From the NCBI RefSeq assembly GCF_004331345.1, contig NZ_SJJZ01000005.1, positions 372,001 through 436,000 of the forward strand: a DNA stretch of 64,000 nt, written 5' to 3'. Both the position numbers and the translations under genes were made by a program. The stretch comes from Kribbella soli (GTDB taxonomy: Bacteria > Actinomycetota > Actinomycetes > Propionibacteriales > Kribbellaceae). This document shows, piece by piece, positions 42,493-51,118 of the stretch. Each line of letters starts with the position of its first letter. Position 1 is the stretch's first letter. The notes under the pieces were generated by a model. That model saw only the letters and a program-made list of their open reading frames with translations, had not been told where the DNA came from and searched no databases.

Positions 42493-43275
42493 ATGAAGAT
42501 CGTCGTCTGCGCGAAGTTCGTGCCGGATGCCACCGCGGACCGCCGCTTCCGCTCGGAGGACAACACGGTGGACCGTGCGGGTGTCGACGGGCTGCTGTCC
42601 GAGCTGGACGAGTATGCCGTCGAGACCGCCCTCACCGTCAAGGAGGCCGGGGACGCCGAGGTGACCGTTCTCACGGTCGGCCCGGAGCAGGCCGCGGACG
42701 CGGTGAAGAAGAGTCTGCAGATGGGCGCCGACGCCGGTGTCCACGTTCTCGACGACGCGATCCACGGTTCGGACGCGGTCGCCACGTCGCTGATCCTGTC
42801 CAAGGCGCTGGCCAAGCTGGAAGCGGACCTGGTCGTGTTCGGCATGGGTTCGACCGACGGCGGCATGGGCGTCGTTCCGGCGATGGTGTCGGAGCGGCTC
42901 GGACTGCCGGCCGTGACGCTGGGCTCGGAGGTGACCGTCGACGGGCAGACCGTGCGGATCCGTCGTGACGGTGACACCGCGAGCGAGACCATCGAGGGCA
43001 CGCTGCCGTTGGTGCTGTCGGTGTCGGACCAGGCGAACGAGCCGCGGTACCCGTCGTTCAAGGGGATCATGGCGGCGAAGAAGAAGCCGGTCGAGACCTG
43101 GTCGCTGGCCGACCTCGAGCTGACCCCGGAGCAGGTGGGCGGCTCGTCGGCGTGGACCGAGGTGGTCGAGGTGACCGCCCGTCCGGCGCGGACCGCCGGC
43201 ACGATCGTCACCGACGAGGACGGTAGCGGTGCTGCCGGGCTGGTCGAGTTCCTGTCCACGAACAAGTTCCTCTGA
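42493..43275 (+). CDS. etfB: Electron transfer flavoprotein beta subunit
   Basis: 260 residues. KIVVCAKFVPDATADRRF start, AMP-binding region VVFGMGSTDGGMGVVPAMVS and AAKKKPVETWSLADL, the recognition-loop region of EtfB. With EtfA it accepts electrons from acyl-CoA dehydrogenases and passes them to the quinone pool. Start ATG with AGAAGGGG upstream. The alpha-subunit gene follows after 17 bases. Equivalent of M. tuberculosis fixA (Rv3029c). Confidence 0.97.
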   Translation: MKIVVCAKFVPDATADRRFRSEDNTVDRAGVDGLLSELDEYAVETALTVKEAGDAEVTVLTVGPEQAADAVKKSLQMGADAGVHVLDDAIHGSDAVATSLILSKALAKLEADLVVFGMGSTDGGMGVVPAMVSERLGLPAVTLGSEVTVDGQTVRIRRDGDTASETIEGTLPLVLSVSDQANEPRYPSFKGIMAAKKKPVETWSLADLELTPEQVGGSSAWTEVVEVTARPARTAGTIVTDEDGSGAAGLVEFLSTNKFL

Positions 43276-43292
43276 GGGGTGCGGGTCTAGTT

Positions 43293-44249
43293 ATGTCGAA
43301 CGTTCTGGTTCTCGTTGACCACACCGCGGGCACGGTCCGCAAGACGACCGCCGAGCTCCTCACGATCGCCCGCCGGCTCGGCGAGCCGGTCGCAGTGTTC
43401 GTCGGTGAGGGTGTCGCGGATGCCCTGCCGGCTCTCGGGCAGTACGGCGCGACGAAGGTGATCGCGTTGTCGAACCCGGAGCTCACGCAGTTCCTGGTCG
43501 CTCCCAAGGCCGAGGCGCTGGCGCAGGTCGCGGCGAAGATCGAGCCGTCGGCGATCCTGATCTCGTCGAACGCCGAGGGCAAGGAGATCGCGGCCCGGCT
43601 CGCGGTCAAGCTGGACTCGGGCCTGATCACCGACGCCGTCGACGTCGTCGCGGCCGATGGTGGCGCGGTCACGACGCAGTCGGTGTTCGCGGGCAACTTC
43701 ACCGTGCAGGCGAAGGTCACGCACGGCACGCCGATCATCACGGTCAAGCCGAACGCCGCCACCCCCGAGGCCGCTGAGACCTCGCCGGAGGTGGAGGAGT
43801 TCGACGTCACGATCTCCGACGCCGCGAAGACGGCACGGATCGTGGAGTCGAAGCCGCGGGAGGCCACGGGTCGTCCGGAGCTGACCGAGGCCGCGATCAT
43901 CGTGTCCGGTGGCCGCGGTACGGGCGGTGACTTCGGCCCGATCGAGGCGTTCGCCGACTCGCTCGGTGCCGCTGTCGGTGCGTCACGCGCGGCGGTGGAC
44001 TCGGGCTGGTACCCGCACGCCTACCAGGTCGGCCAGACCGGCAAGACGGTGTCGCCGCAGCTGTACGTCGCGGCCGGTATCTCCGGCGCGATCCAGCACC
44101 GCGCCGGCATGCAGACCTCGAAGACGATCGTCGCGGTCAACAAGGACCCCGAGGCCCCGATCTTCGAACTGGTCGACTTCGGCGTCGTCGGCGACCTCCA
44201 CAAGGTCCTCCCCACCGCCACCGAAGAAGTCACCAAGCGCAAGTCCTGA
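43293..44249 (+). CDS. etfA: Electron transfer flavoprotein alpha subunit
   Basis: 318 residues. The N-terminal domain (VLVLVDHTAGTVRKTTAELL) forms the alpha/beta fold shared with EtfB. The C-terminal FAD-binding domain has IIVSGGRGTGGDFGPIEAFA, the Arg in AAVGASRAAVDSGW, VGQTGKTVSPQLYVAAGISG and VAVNKDPEAPIFELVDFGVV. Carries the FAD of the heterodimer. Same operon as etfB, ended by the hairpin at 44273-44303. Equivalent of fixB (Rv3028c). Confidence 0.97.
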   Translation: MSNVLVLVDHTAGTVRKTTAELLTIARRLGEPVAVFVGEGVADALPALGQYGATKVIALSNPELTQFLVAPKAEALAQVAAKIEPSAILISSNAEGKEIAARLAVKLDSGLITDAVDVVAADGGAVTTQSVFAGNFTVQAKVTHGTPIITVKPNAATPEAAETSPEVEEFDVTISDAAKTARIVESKPREATGRPELTEAAIIVSGGRGTGGDFGPIEAFADSLGAAVGASRAAVDSGWYPHAYQVGQTGKTVSPQLYVAAGISGAIQHRAGMQTSKTIVAVNKDPEAPIFELVDFGVVGDLHKVLPTATEEVTKRKS

Positions 44250-44272
44250 CCCACGGCTCCACCCTGCACCAA

Positions 44273-44303
44273 CAGCCCGGCTCGGCACTCCCGAGCCGGG
44301 CTG
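44273..44303 (+). terminator. Terminator hairpin after etfA
   Basis: Perfect 13-bp stem (cagcccggctcgg) with a 5-base loop, 23 bases after the etfA stop. No long T-run follows. Confidence 0.7.
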
Positions 44304-44313
44304 TCGCATCCCT

Positions 44314-44393
44314 GGAGGGGATATCCCCTCGGGTTGTGGGTTCTCTGTTGGTATTCGAGGGGAGAAGCCAACAGAGCAAGGGATATCCCCTCC
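44314..44393. repeat. Paired GGGGATATCCCC palindromes around an inverted repeat
   Basis: GAGGGGATATCCCCTC (perfect 16-bp palindrome) and a near-copy GGGATATCCCCTCC (starting at about 44380) flank the inverted repeat CTCTGTTGG...CCAACAGAG (44343-44351 / 44368-44376). The two palindromes also continue as direct repeats (CCCTC-two bases-GTTGT). It occupies most of the gap between the convergent etfA and the following minus-strand gene. No coding potential. Confidence 0.65.
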
Positions 44394-44430
44394 CGTTGTC
44401 GACCGGGGGTGTGTGACCGGATCCGTTGAG

Positions 44431-46032
44431 TCAGGTGGTCAGTTGCTGGCGGATGGTGGCGAGGTCGTCGGTGATGGTGGCTTTTCGGGTGTCAGCGTTG
44501 TTGAGGTAGTTCGCGAGTGCGGTCGCGGCCGTCGCGCAGCGTTCGTTGAGGTTGGCGACCTCCCCGGCGGCTCTAGTTTTGTCGTCGTTGATGGCGTGCC
44601 GCAGCTTCACGTAGCTGTTGAGGCCGAAGGCCATCACGACGAGGCCGACCACGATCCAGAACCAGTGCAGGAGCAATCCGAGACCGATCGCCACAACCGC
44701 GCCACCGACCAGCAGCCCGATCGGAGTGGCGCGCTGTCCAGCGGTCATGACGCCGGCGGAGGCGGTGAGCGCCGACGTCGCCTTGCCCAGTTCGAGCTGG
44801 TCCGGTCCATCGGCGCGGATCGTGATCGTGTGTGCGCCGCTCTCGATGGAGACCTCCGACGGGCCCGGGAGCTCGGCGGTCTGCGCCACCGTCTCGACCG
44901 CGGGCAGCACCAACGGACCGACGACGCGCAGGGCGGCGGTCGACAGGTGCGGGTCGGCGGACAGGCCGAGGTCCTCGGTGAGCAGCGCGTCGACGGTGCC
45001 GGCCGGATCGTCGAGCGTCTGGGCGGCCGCCTCGGCGGCCCCGGTCACCCGTGCACGCAGTACGGCGATGCGGGCCAGCGTCTCGCGCTCGGGCTCGCTG
45101 CCTTCGGAGATCAGCAGCCGCAGCATGGCCGCGGCACTGTCCGCGGGCGGCTCGTCGTCGGCATCGCGCCCGGACGACTTGGCGCCGCGACGGGACGACT
45201 TGGCGTCGTCCGGGGTGCTGTCGGTCTTGCGGGTCTCCGGGTAGTTCAGGTCGGGGTCGGGTTCGCGGGCCTCGGTGTTGCCGAGGATCGTCTCGACGGC
45301 GTCGCGGACCCGGCTCAAGCGGTTCGCGGCTTCGTCCTGCTGCTCGGTCGCCTTGAGCCGCGGCCCGTTCGAGCGGCTCGAGCTGCCGCGATTCTCGAGT
45401 CGCGACAGCCACCCGCCGTCGGGAGACGCGGCCGACTGCAGCCGCTTCACCACGAGCTCCAGACCGTCCGCCCCGAAGCCACCACGTGCGGCTGTCGTCC
45501 ACAGCACCCGCTGCACCCGGGTCAGCGTTCCGTCCGCGGCCGGTACGCCGAACGCGACGTCCAGCCACTCGTTCTGCACCTGGTGCCGCTGCCCGAGCAC
45601 CGCCAACGCCAGCGACAGGTAGATCGACGTACGGCGCTGGTCGAGTTCCATCGCCGTACTGATCGCCTGCTCGTCCGGTGTGGACGCGTGCAGGGAGATC
45701 AGTGCCTGGGTGGCGGGACTCAACCAGTATCGAGCGACGGGGGCGCCCGCTTCCGGGATCTCGGCGCTGGAGGCCATCGCGGAGAGGACCCGGGTGGCGT
45801 AGCGGCGGAGTTCGGCGGCGTCGACGAAACCGGCCGTCTCGTGGCGGAGATCGGACAGCTCGACGAACGCGTCGAACGCACGGGACATGCTGTCCACGCG
45901 GCTCTGCAGGCTGCCCTGGACCCGGGACAACTGGGACCGGAGACTGGAGGCCTCCTGGCGCGCATACGACATCTCGCTCTCCAGGTTGGAGAGCTGCTGG
46001 TTCTGCTTGCGATCGGTCCACCAGTCGTTCAT
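44431..46032 (-). CDS. Coiled-coil membrane protein of unknown function
   Basis: 533 residues. A predicted coiled coil at ~8-60 (LSNLESEMSYARQEASSLRS) follows a WW-containing N-terminus. A helical middle region (~65-205) leads to a charged linker (~240-300: KSSRRGAKSSGRDADDE). A C-terminal hairpin of two membrane helices (about 440-475: LVGGAVVAIGLGLLLHWFWI, VVGLVVMAFGL) is followed by another helical stretch. No enzyme motif. I do not recognise a named family. It begins the accessory block between etfA and the cysteine desulfurase. Confidence 0.8.
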   Translation of the reverse strand: MNDWWTDRKQNQQLSNLESEMSYARQEASSLRSQLSRVQGSLQSRVDSMSRAFDAFVELSDLRHETAGFVDAAELRRYATRVLSAMASSAEIPEAGAPVARYWLSPATQALISLHASTPDEQAISTAMELDQRRTSIYLSLALAVLGQRHQVQNEWLDVAFGVPAADGTLTRVQRVLWTTAARGGFGADGLELVVKRLQSAASPDGGWLSRLENRGSSSRSNGPRLKATEQQDEAANRLSRVRDAVETILGNTEAREPDPDLNYPETRKTDSTPDDAKSSRRGAKSSGRDADDEPPADSAAAMLRLLISEGSEPERETLARIAVLRARVTGAAEAAAQTLDDPAGTVDALLTEDLGLSADPHLSTAALRVVGPLVLPAVETVAQTAELPGPSEVSIESGAHTITIRADGPDQLELGKATSALTASAGVMTAGQRATPIGLLVGGAVVAIGLGLLLHWFWIVVGLVVMAFGLNSYVKLRHAINDDKTRAAGEVANLNERCATAATALANYLNNADTRKATITDDLATIRQQLTT

Positions 46033-46091
46033 GTCCTGCCTTCCGCTCCACCAGACATTGCTCTCCGGAAGGATTGCGTGTCAGCGGGTCA

Positions 46092-46562
46092 TCAGGCCCA
46101 CACGGGTCGCCGCGAGTCGCGCCCGGTGCCGTACTCCGGGTCGCCGCCCGTGACCAGCACCCAATGCTCGGTGGCGCGGGCACAGTACAGCCGGAGTTCG
46201 TCGCGCAGTTGGTCGGCGGTGTACGCGCGCAACTCTGCGTACCGCGACGAGAACAGCGTCGCGCAGGCTTCCAGTTCGTCGTCCGGGACGAGAGCGGCCT
46301 GCGCGCGGAAGTACACCGCCGATGCTTCACCGATCGGCACGGTCGAGTCGAAGATCGCGATGCTCACGTCCGGCCGCTCGGCCACGTTGCGCGAGTGCAG
46401 CGAGTTCGGTGACGACGCCCAGTAGAACCTGTCGTGCCCGTCCGGCGTGAAGTAGACCGGCGTCACCCAGGGCAGTCCGTCGTCGCCGACCGTCCCGAGC
46501 GCCATGTACTTGTTGGCTTCGATGACCGCCGCCGCGCGCCGGTCGAGGATCTCCTGGATCAT
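46092..46562 (-). CDS. Pyridoxamine 5'-phosphate oxidase-family protein
   Basis: 156 residues with the split-barrel flavin-binding fold: YMALGTVGDDGLPWVTPVYF, RFYWASSPNSLHSRNVAERP and VSIAIFDS. The conserved H-S-R-N segment is typical of F420- or FMN-binding members. Probably a small oxidoreductase or cofactor-binding protein; true PNPOx is unlikely at this length. Its ATG overlaps the stop of the upstream DHFR-like gene (ATGA), so the two are co-translated. Confidence 0.85.
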   Translation of the reverse strand: MIQEILDRRAAAVIEANKYMALGTVGDDGLPWVTPVYFTPDGHDRFYWASSPNSLHSRNVAERPDVSIAIFDSTVPIGEASAVYFRAQAALVPDDELEACATLFSSRYAELRAYTADQLRDELRLYCARATEHWVLVTGGDPEYGTGRDSRRPVWA

Positions 46563-47155
46563 CCCTGCTCCTGATGAGGTACGTCGTACGTCAGGTGGGT
46601 CGCGTTCGGTGTGCTCGTAGTGTCTCGTGGCACCAGCCGGATCGGTGTCAGCGTGGTCCGCTCGAACAGCGGGGTGCCGTCACCGAGCACGATCGGCGCG
46701 ACGTGGACCCGCAGTTCGTCCACCAACCCGGCGTACAGGTACTGCCGGCAGAGGTGACCGCCGCCCATGATCATCACGTCCCGCTGACCCGCGGCGGTCC
46801 GGGCGAGCTTGAGCGCGGCCTCGATCCCGTCCGGCACGAACTCGAACCAGCCGTCCAGCCGGACCCGGCTCGGCGGATTCGACGTCACCACGTAGATCGC
46901 CGGCCGCTCGCCGCTGAACCCGTCGGCGCTCCATCCCTGCGGCCCGTCGATGAGGTCGAACGTCCGCCGTCCCATCAGTACGGCGCCGATGTTCGCGCTG
47001 GTGCGCTCGAACGCCTCGCGGTCGGCTGCCTGCTCGCCGGCGATCCAGTCGTGCAGGGGATCGCCGCCGATCCCGAGGCCGTGCGTGAGGTCCGCACCCG
47101 GCCCGGTGACGAATCCGTCGAGCGACATCGTGATGTCCAGCAGTACGCGTCCCAT
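46559..47155 (-). CDS. Dihydrofolate reductase/RibD C-terminal-like protein
   Basis: 198 residues from ATG at 47155, with AGGAGA five bases upstream; a longer open frame to 47923 would overlap the divergent regulator. Pattern of the YyaP/RibD-C group: RVLLDITMSLDGFVTGPGAD, the NADPH-binding GAVLMGRRTFDLIDG, IYVVTSNPP, DVMIMGGGHLCRQYL and ELRVHVAPIVLGDGTPLF. Likely an NADPH-dependent reductase of unknown substrate, paired with the split-barrel flavoprotein downstream. Divergent from the LuxR/NB-ARC regulator, which probably controls it. Confidence 0.88.
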   Translation of the reverse strand: MGRVLLDITMSLDGFVTGPGADLTHGLGIGGDPLHDWIAGEQAADREAFERTSANIGAVLMGRRTFDLIDGPQGWSADGFSGERPAIYVVTSNPPSRVRLDGWFEFVPDGIEAALKLARTAAGQRDVMIMGGGHLCRQYLYAGLVDELRVHVAPIVLGDGTPLFERTTLTPIRLVPRDTTSTPNATHLTYDVPHQEQG

Positions 47156-47260
47156 GATCTTCTCCTGGTTCCGAGGTTGTGCCTCCACAGTCGGTGCAGG
47201 CGCCACGGAAAGTCCTCCGTGCCGGCCACGGAAGGACCACGGATCCCGCATGATGGGCCA

Positions 47261-49867
47261 ATGGCTGGTCCGAAGGACGTGTCGGCGCGGGAGGCAGAGG
47301 TACTCGCGGCGCTCGCGGGCGACCGCTCGAACGCCCAGATCGCCCGGCGGCTGCACATCAGCATCCGGACCGTCGAGAGCCACATCTCCTCGCTGCTGCG
47401 CAAGTACGGCGTCGCGGACCGGCATGAGCTCGCCGCACTCGCGGACGTAGCCGAGTCCCAACCGCCGGGCTTCAGCACACCGGCCGGACCAGGTACGACG
47501 TTCGTCGGCCGCGAGCAGGACCGCGCAGAGCTGACCAGAGCACTCGGCAGCAACCGCCTCGTCAGCCTGCTGGGCCCTGGTGGCGTAGGCAAGACCCGTC
47601 TGGCGCTGCGCGTCGCAGCGGACGTCGCCGACAACTACCCGTACGGCGGTGCAGTGGTCGATCTCGTCCCGGTACGTCCTGGCTTTGTGGTCGCTGCGGT
47701 CGCTGAAGCACTCCAGGCCACCGAGCAACCACCCCACAGCCTTGCGGACGCCGTACTCGAACGACTCAAGCGCGGTCGCACACTGCTCGTTCTGGACAAC
47801 TGCGAGCACCTGCTGGACGACGTGGCCGGTCTGGTCGCCCGCATCCTCACCGAGGCGACGGAAACGGCAGTAGTGGTCACCAGTCGCGAACGTCTCGGCG
47901 TAGCGGGGGAGCGGCCAGTGCAACTCGGTCCGCTGACGCTAGGAACCGAGGCAGAACAGCTGTTCCGCGACAGGGCTGCTCTGGTCGCGCCTGAGTTGGC
48001 GGATGACAGTGAGCTTGCGCAGAAGGTGTGTGCAGAGTTGGACGGCGTACCGCTGGCTATCGAGCTGGCTGCGGCTCGTGCTGGGTCGCTGGGGCCGGAC
48101 GGCCTGTTGGCGGCGCTGGACGACCGGCTGCGGCTCCTGTCCGGAGGACGTGGTCCGAACGAGCGGCACAACTCATTGGCCCAGGTGATCGGCTGGAGCT
48201 ACGACCTGCTTGGTGACGACGAGCGCAGGTTGTTCCGGCGGCTGGGTGTCTTCGTTGGTGGGTTCGACCTCGCTGCGGTCGCTGGTGTGACGCCGGGCAG
48301 TACCAGGAGCGAGCTGAGCGACCTCCTCGGTCGGCTGACCGACAAGAGCCTCCTGCACCGTAGTCAGCACGCGGGGATCAGCCGCTGGCGGATGCTGGAG
48401 ACAGTGCGGGTCTTCGCGCTCGAAGAGCTCAAGGACGAGTACGACGAGGTTGCTGCGCTGCATGTGGCGTGGGCCGACCAGTTGGCCACCAAGCTGGAAC
48501 AGCAACTGGAGGCAGGGGAGGACTGGCAGCAGGAGTTCGACCTGCTGGCTCCGGACCTGCGCGTGGCGAGCGGCGCCGTACGGCCGCTTGCGCGCAAGCT
48601 CGCCCATCTGACTTTTGCCCGGAGGCGCTTCCTGGAGGCGCGTGAGCACTACCTGGTTGCTGCCGCGCATGCTGCGGACGCCGCCGAGCGGTACGACGAT
48701 CTGCGGGATGCTGCCGATGCCGCGATGGTCGTCGCGGACGGCGGACATGCCTACCAGTTGATGATGCGATCGGCCGCGGACGGGACTCCGGACGCTGCGG
48801 GGTACGCGGTCACCATCCTGAACCGCTACGAGATGACCCGCCCGGCCGAGCTGCCCGACGACCGGGGAGCGAGCCTGCTCCCGGGTGAATCGGGTGGATC
48901 GGGCGACAGTGTGCTGGTTCGGGTGGCGCGGGCTTGGGTGGATCGGTTCGGCGTCGCGTCGGCGGAGGCCGCGGTCGCCGCCGCTCGGCGGGCGAACCAG
49001 CCATTGGACCTGATGAGCGCCCTCGACGCGTACGGCACCGCGGTCGCCGCGGCCGGGCGGCTGCGCGACGCAGATGCGTCGGCGAAGGAGCGGCTGAAGC
49101 TGGCCGCGGACCTCCCCGCGCACGACCCGCGTGCGGCAGCCGAGATCGTTGACGCCTTCCACGTCGCCTCGACCACGGCGATCGCGGTCGGCGACATCGT
49201 CGAGGCCCTCCGGCTGGCGCAGTTGATCAGTGACCCGGTGCACGGTCATCCGTACATCACCGCCCCGCGCAAGGTCCGTGCCTATGCGCTTGCCGGGCGG
49301 TTCGAGGACGCCGTACAGGCGGCAGACGTGATGTGGAGCGGCTGGCGTGCCGCTGGATGTCCGCCGCGGGTCTGGATGGCCTCGGCTGCGGCGGCGGCCG
49401 CGCTCGCCCACGGACTGCTCGGCAGCGGCCAGGAGGGGGTCTGGCAGGCCCGCGCCCTGGAGATCGCCCGCGTGACCGACGCAACCGACGACGGGGGCCT
49501 CGCGGCCCCCGCCGCGTTCGTAGAAGCTCGCCTCGCCGTCCACCGCCACGACACCAACCCGACTGCGCTGAGCGAGCTGAGTGACGTGGCGGGTGTGGTT
49601 GAGCGGGCGTGTGCAGCGTTTCCTGAGCCGTGGTGGATTCCGTACGCCCACGCCGCCGGTGCGGAGCTCGCCGTGGTGTCCGAGTACCCCGACGCGGCGC
49701 AGTACCTGGAGCGGGCGGTGAGCGAGAACGCCTGGGCGGAGGCGGTCCTGCGAAGGGCTCAGGGTCGTCTGACGGGGGACCGGGACACGCTCCTGGAGGC
49801 GGCCGGGAAGTTCCACCAGATCGGGGCCCGGTTCGAGGAGCGGTGCACGCTCAGTCTCGCGCGCTGA
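47261..49867 (+). CDS. LuxR HTH - NB-ARC ATPase regulator
   Basis: 868 residues from ATG at 47261. The LuxR-type helix-turn-helix is at the extreme N-terminus (VSAREAEVLAALAGDRSNAQ, ISIRTVESHISSLLRKYGV), followed by an NB-ARC/STAND ATPase (P-loop LLGPGGVGKTRLAL, Walker B LLVLDNCEHLLDD, GVPLAIELAAAR) and a long helical C-terminus of TPR-like repeats (~460-868). In LuxR-type STAND regulators the HTH is usually C-terminal. Start codon choice rests on MAGPKDVSAREAEV; no strong ribosome-binding site. The reductase genes on the other side of the divergent promoter are likely targets. Confidence 0.88.
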   Translation: MAGPKDVSAREAEVLAALAGDRSNAQIARRLHISIRTVESHISSLLRKYGVADRHELAALADVAESQPPGFSTPAGPGTTFVGREQDRAELTRALGSNRLVSLLGPGGVGKTRLALRVAADVADNYPYGGAVVDLVPVRPGFVVAAVAEALQATEQPPHSLADAVLERLKRGRTLLVLDNCEHLLDDVAGLVARILTEATETAVVVTSRERLGVAGERPVQLGPLTLGTEAEQLFRDRAALVAPELADDSELAQKVCAELDGVPLAIELAAARAGSLGPDGLLAALDDRLRLLSGGRGPNERHNSLAQVIGWSYDLLGDDERRLFRRLGVFVGGFDLAAVAGVTPGSTRSELSDLLGRLTDKSLLHRSQHAGISRWRMLETVRVFALEELKDEYDEVAALHVAWADQLATKLEQQLEAGEDWQQEFDLLAPDLRVASGAVRPLARKLAHLTFARRRFLEAREHYLVAAAHAADAAERYDDLRDAADAAMVVADGGHAYQLMMRSAADGTPDAAGYAVTILNRYEMTRPAELPDDRGASLLPGESGGSGDSVLVRVARAWVDRFGVASAEAAVAAARRANQPLDLMSALDAYGTAVAAAGRLRDADASAKERLKLAADLPAHDPRAAAEIVDAFHVASTTAIAVGDIVEALRLAQLISDPVHGHPYITAPRKVRAYALAGRFEDAVQAADVMWSGWRAAGCPPRVWMASAAAAAALAHGLLGSGQEGVWQARALEIARVTDATDDGGLAAPAAFVEARLAVHRHDTNPTALSELSDVAGVVERACAAFPEPWWIPYAHAAGAELAVVSEYPDAAQYLERAVSENAWAEAVLRRAQGRLTGDRDTLLEAAGKFHQIGARFEERCTLSLAR

Positions 49868-49915
49868 CTCCCGAGGAGCGGGAACATCCGTGCCGGACAT
49901 ACCCTTGAAACCGAT

Positions 49916-51118
49916 ATGACTGCTTCCGACCGTCGCACGGTGTACCTGGACCACGCGGCGACGACCCCGATGCTCCCGGCCGCGATCGAGGCGATGACCT
50001 ATCACCTCGCCCGGACCGGTAACGCGTCGTCACTGCACGGCTCCGGCCGGTGTGCGCGGCGGACGGTCGAAGAAGCCCGCGAATCGATCGCCGCGGCGCT
50101 CGGGGCGCAGCCGAGCGAGATCGTGTTCACCTCCGGCGGCACCGAGGCGGACAATCTCGCGCTGAAGGGCCTGTGGTGGTCCCGGCTTGCCGCCGATCCG
50201 CGCCGGCGCCGGATCCTGCTGAGCGGCATCGAGCACCACGCGGTGCTCGACCCGGCGATCTGGCTCGGTCAGCACGAGCACGCCGAGATCGAGTGGCTCC
50301 CCGTCGACGAGCTGGGTCGCGTGCAGCCGGACGACGTACGGCGGGCCGTCGAGCGCGACCCGGAGTCCGTGTCGTTCATCACGCTGATGATGGCGAACAA
50401 CGAGGTCGGCACGCTGCAGCCGGTCGCCGATGTCGCGGCGATCGCGCAGGAGTACGGCGTACCCGTGCACACCGATGCCGTGCAGGCGATCGGGCAGGTG
50501 CCGGTGGACTTCGCTGAGCTGGGCGTGGACGCGATGACGGTGTCCGCACACAAGCTCGGTGGTCCGTACGGGATCGGGGCGCTCGTCGTCCACAAGGAGA
50601 CGCAGCTGACGCCGATCCTGCACGGCGGGGGACAGGAGCGCGACGTACGGTCCGGCACCCTCGACGCTCCCGCGACCGCCGGGTTCGCGGTGGCGGCCGA
50701 GCACGCCGTGAAGCACCAGGCGGAGGAGGCCGGCCGGCTGACCGAGCTGCGGGACACCCTGATCAGCGGCATCACCGGCACCGTCGAGGGAGCCCTGCTG
50801 TCGGGGGACCCGACGGACCGCTTGCCCGGTAACGCACACTTGTCCTTCAGCGACTGCGAGGGTGACTCGCTGTTGCTGCTGCTCGACGCCCGCGGGATCG
50901 AGGTCTCGACCGGATCCGCGTGCAACGCCGGGGTCGCCGAGCCGAGCCACGTACTGCTGGCGATGGGGTACGACGACCAGCGGGCCCGCGGCTCGCTCCG
51001 GTTCACCCTCGGGCACACGAGTACGCGCGCCGACATCGACGCCGTACTGGAGAACATCGGGCCGGTCGTGGAGCGGGCGAAGTCCGCCGGCCTGCAGAAC
51101 GTGGGAAGGAACACCTGA
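49916..51118 (+). CDS. Cysteine desulfurase
   Basis: 400 residues, class V aminotransferase fold. YLDHAATTPMLPAAIEAM start, PLP Lys213 in VSAHKLGGPYGIGA, and the catalytic Cys336 in STGSACNAGVAEPSHVL on a long IscS-type loop. Abstracts sulfur from cysteine as a persulfide. The stop overlaps the start of mnmA, so its main job is probably to feed tRNA 2-thiolation; Fe-S assembly is also possible. Corresponds to Rv3025c (iscS) in M. tuberculosis. Confidence 0.95.
   Translation: MTASDRRTVYLDHAATTPMLPAAIEAMTYHLARTGNASSLHGSGRCARRTVEEARESIAAALGAQPSEIVFTSGGTEADNLALKGLWWSRLAADPRRRRILLSGIEHHAVLDPAIWLGQHEHAEIEWLPVDELGRVQPDDVRRAVERDPESVSFITLMMANNEVGTLQPVADVAAIAQEYGVPVHTDAVQAIGQVPVDFAELGVDAMTVSAHKLGGPYGIGALVVHKETQLTPILHGGGQERDVRSGTLDAPATAGFAVAAEHAVKHQAEEAGRLTELRDTLISGITGTVEGALLSGDPTDRLPGNAHLSFSDCEGDSLLLLLDARGIEVSTGSACNAGVAEPSHVLLAMGYDDQRARGSLRFTLGHTSTRADIDAVLENIGPVVERAKSAGLQNVGRNT

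Noticed and set aside
43909..46425. Plus-strand open frame of 838 codons crossing etfA and the coiled-coil gene
   Set aside because: Runs antisense and out of frame through two supported genes and the intergenic repeat; low-complexity Arg/Ser start.
48173..50005. Minus-strand open frame of 610 codons opposite the LuxR/NB-ARC gene
   Set aside because: Shadow with Arg/His/Gln-rich composition; the plus-strand frame has P-loop, Walker B and HTH motifs.
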